Assembly (NCBI GenBank): GCA_945882005.1
Contig: CAMCWG010000006.1
Location: forward strand, 1-26,875
Length of the DNA stretch: 26,875 nt
Source: Bordetella parapertussis
GTDB taxonomy: Bacteria; Pseudomonadota; Gammaproteobacteria; Burkholderiales; Burkholderiaceae_B
Reading direction: 5' to 3'
Made by a program: the position numbers and the translations under genes
The notes under the pieces: model-generated
What the model was told of the DNA's origin: nothing
The model's database searches: none
What the model saw: the letters and a program-made list of their open reading frames with translations, nothing else
Shown: positions 26,455 to 26,875 of the stretch, one piece after another
How the letters are laid out: each line of letters starts with the position of its first letter
How positions within the stretch are numbered: the first letter of the stretch is position 1

Positions 26455-26875
26455 AACTGTTCTGGGTATCGTCTTGCGGAGGACGATATTTACTAATGCT
26501 CATGAGAATACCGCAAGCGATTCCGATCGTGAGCAATGCTGTACCGCCATAGCTCAAGAATGGGAGTGGCACCCCCACTACGGGTAAGATCCCCGTCACC
26601 ATCCCAATATTTACGAACACATAGATAAAAAGCACCATCGTCAGCGCCCCGGCGAGCAAACGACTCGCATGCGTTGGTGCGCCAACGGCTATTGATAAAC
26701 CTCGGCCAATCAAAACCAAGTACAGGACCAATAGCGTCACGCCCCCGTACAACCCAAATTCTTCTGCGAAGACGGCAAAAATAAAATCGGTCGTGCGTTC
26801 CGGGATAAAGTCGAGTTGGCTTTGGGTGCCGGCCATGTAACCCTTACCGTAAATCCCGCCGGATCCCACAGCGAT
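26447..26875 (-). CDS. rodA: RodA, SEDS-family peptidoglycan glycosyltransferase (5' end outside window)
   Basis: This is the C-terminal part of RodA (MrdB), the inner-membrane SEDS polymerase of the cell-elongation machinery, which works with PBP2 and MreBCD. The frame runs off the window end; about 142 residues are visible, so the start is not seen. The conserved [40 protein letters not shown] and, near the end, [18 protein letters not shown] identify the family; the [11 protein letters not shown] and FIPERTTDF forms are those of RodA rather than FtsW. The last residues (KYRPPQDD) match RodA tails. It ends inside the last 8 bases of mutY, convergently. Confidence 0.93.
   Translation of the reverse strand: MAVGSGGIYGKGYMAGTQSQLDFIPERTTDFIFAVFAEEFGLYGGVTLLVLYLVLIGRGLSIAVGAPTHASRLLAGALTMVLFIYVFVNIGMVTGILPVVGVPLPFLSYGGTALLTIGIACGILMSISKYRPPQDDTQNSFI

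Overview
The window is a gene-dense chromosomal stretch from a betaproteobacterium of the order Burkholderiales, most likely the family Alcaligenaceae. The evidence is the argJ / DUF815 ATPase / Nudix-ThiE order, the DUF3460-scpA-panC cluster, a Bug (TctC-type) receptor, and a Bordetella-like coaE-zapD neighbourhood, at a moderate G+C content. No phage, insertion sequence, CRISPR array, rRNA or tRNA was seen. No gap exceeds 300 bases; the largest is the 231-base aapJ/ftsE divergent region.

Layout. (1) Bases 1-2640, plus strand: 3' part of argJ, a DUF815 AAA+ ATPase and a Nudix-ThiE fusion, tightly packed. (2) Bases 2593-13639, minus strand: prepilin peptidase, coaE, zapD and a four-gene RND efflux operon (mdtA, mdtB, mdtC, outer-membrane lipoprotein channel; same order as muxABC-opmB). 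These seven genes run with gaps of 46 bases or less, and the pump genes overlap. The pump sits where yacG is usually found next to zapD. (3) Bases 13733-14694: an NlpE-like lipoprotein gene convergent with a stand-alone LuxR-type HTH gene. (4) Bases 14801-16746, minus: DUF3460, scpA and panC (TTG start), divergent from a DHA2-type MFS exporter (16809-18242). (5) Bases 18280-23477, minus: the polar amino-acid ABC transporter aapJQMP with a Bug solute receptor gene appended. (6) Bases 23709-26454, plus: ftsE, ftsX and mutY, ending against the convergent 3' part of rodA.

How the genes fit together. Several core functions share the window: arginine biosynthesis (argJ), CoA supply (panC and coaE), nucleotide and DNA oxidation defence (Nudix and mutY), division and cell wall (zapD, ftsEX, rodA) and chromosome condensation (scpA). 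The accessory parts are the multidrug pump, the MFS exporter, the aap/Bug uptake operon and the lipoprotein/LuxR pair. The most notable non-coding signals are a 22-bp tandem direct repeat abutting a good sigma70-like promoter for aapJ, a strong hairpin between aapJ and aapQ, and a cluster of TGTCA dyads upstream of the LuxR gene. I did not find a clearly novel biological system. The best leads are regulatory architecture and local gene-order changes.
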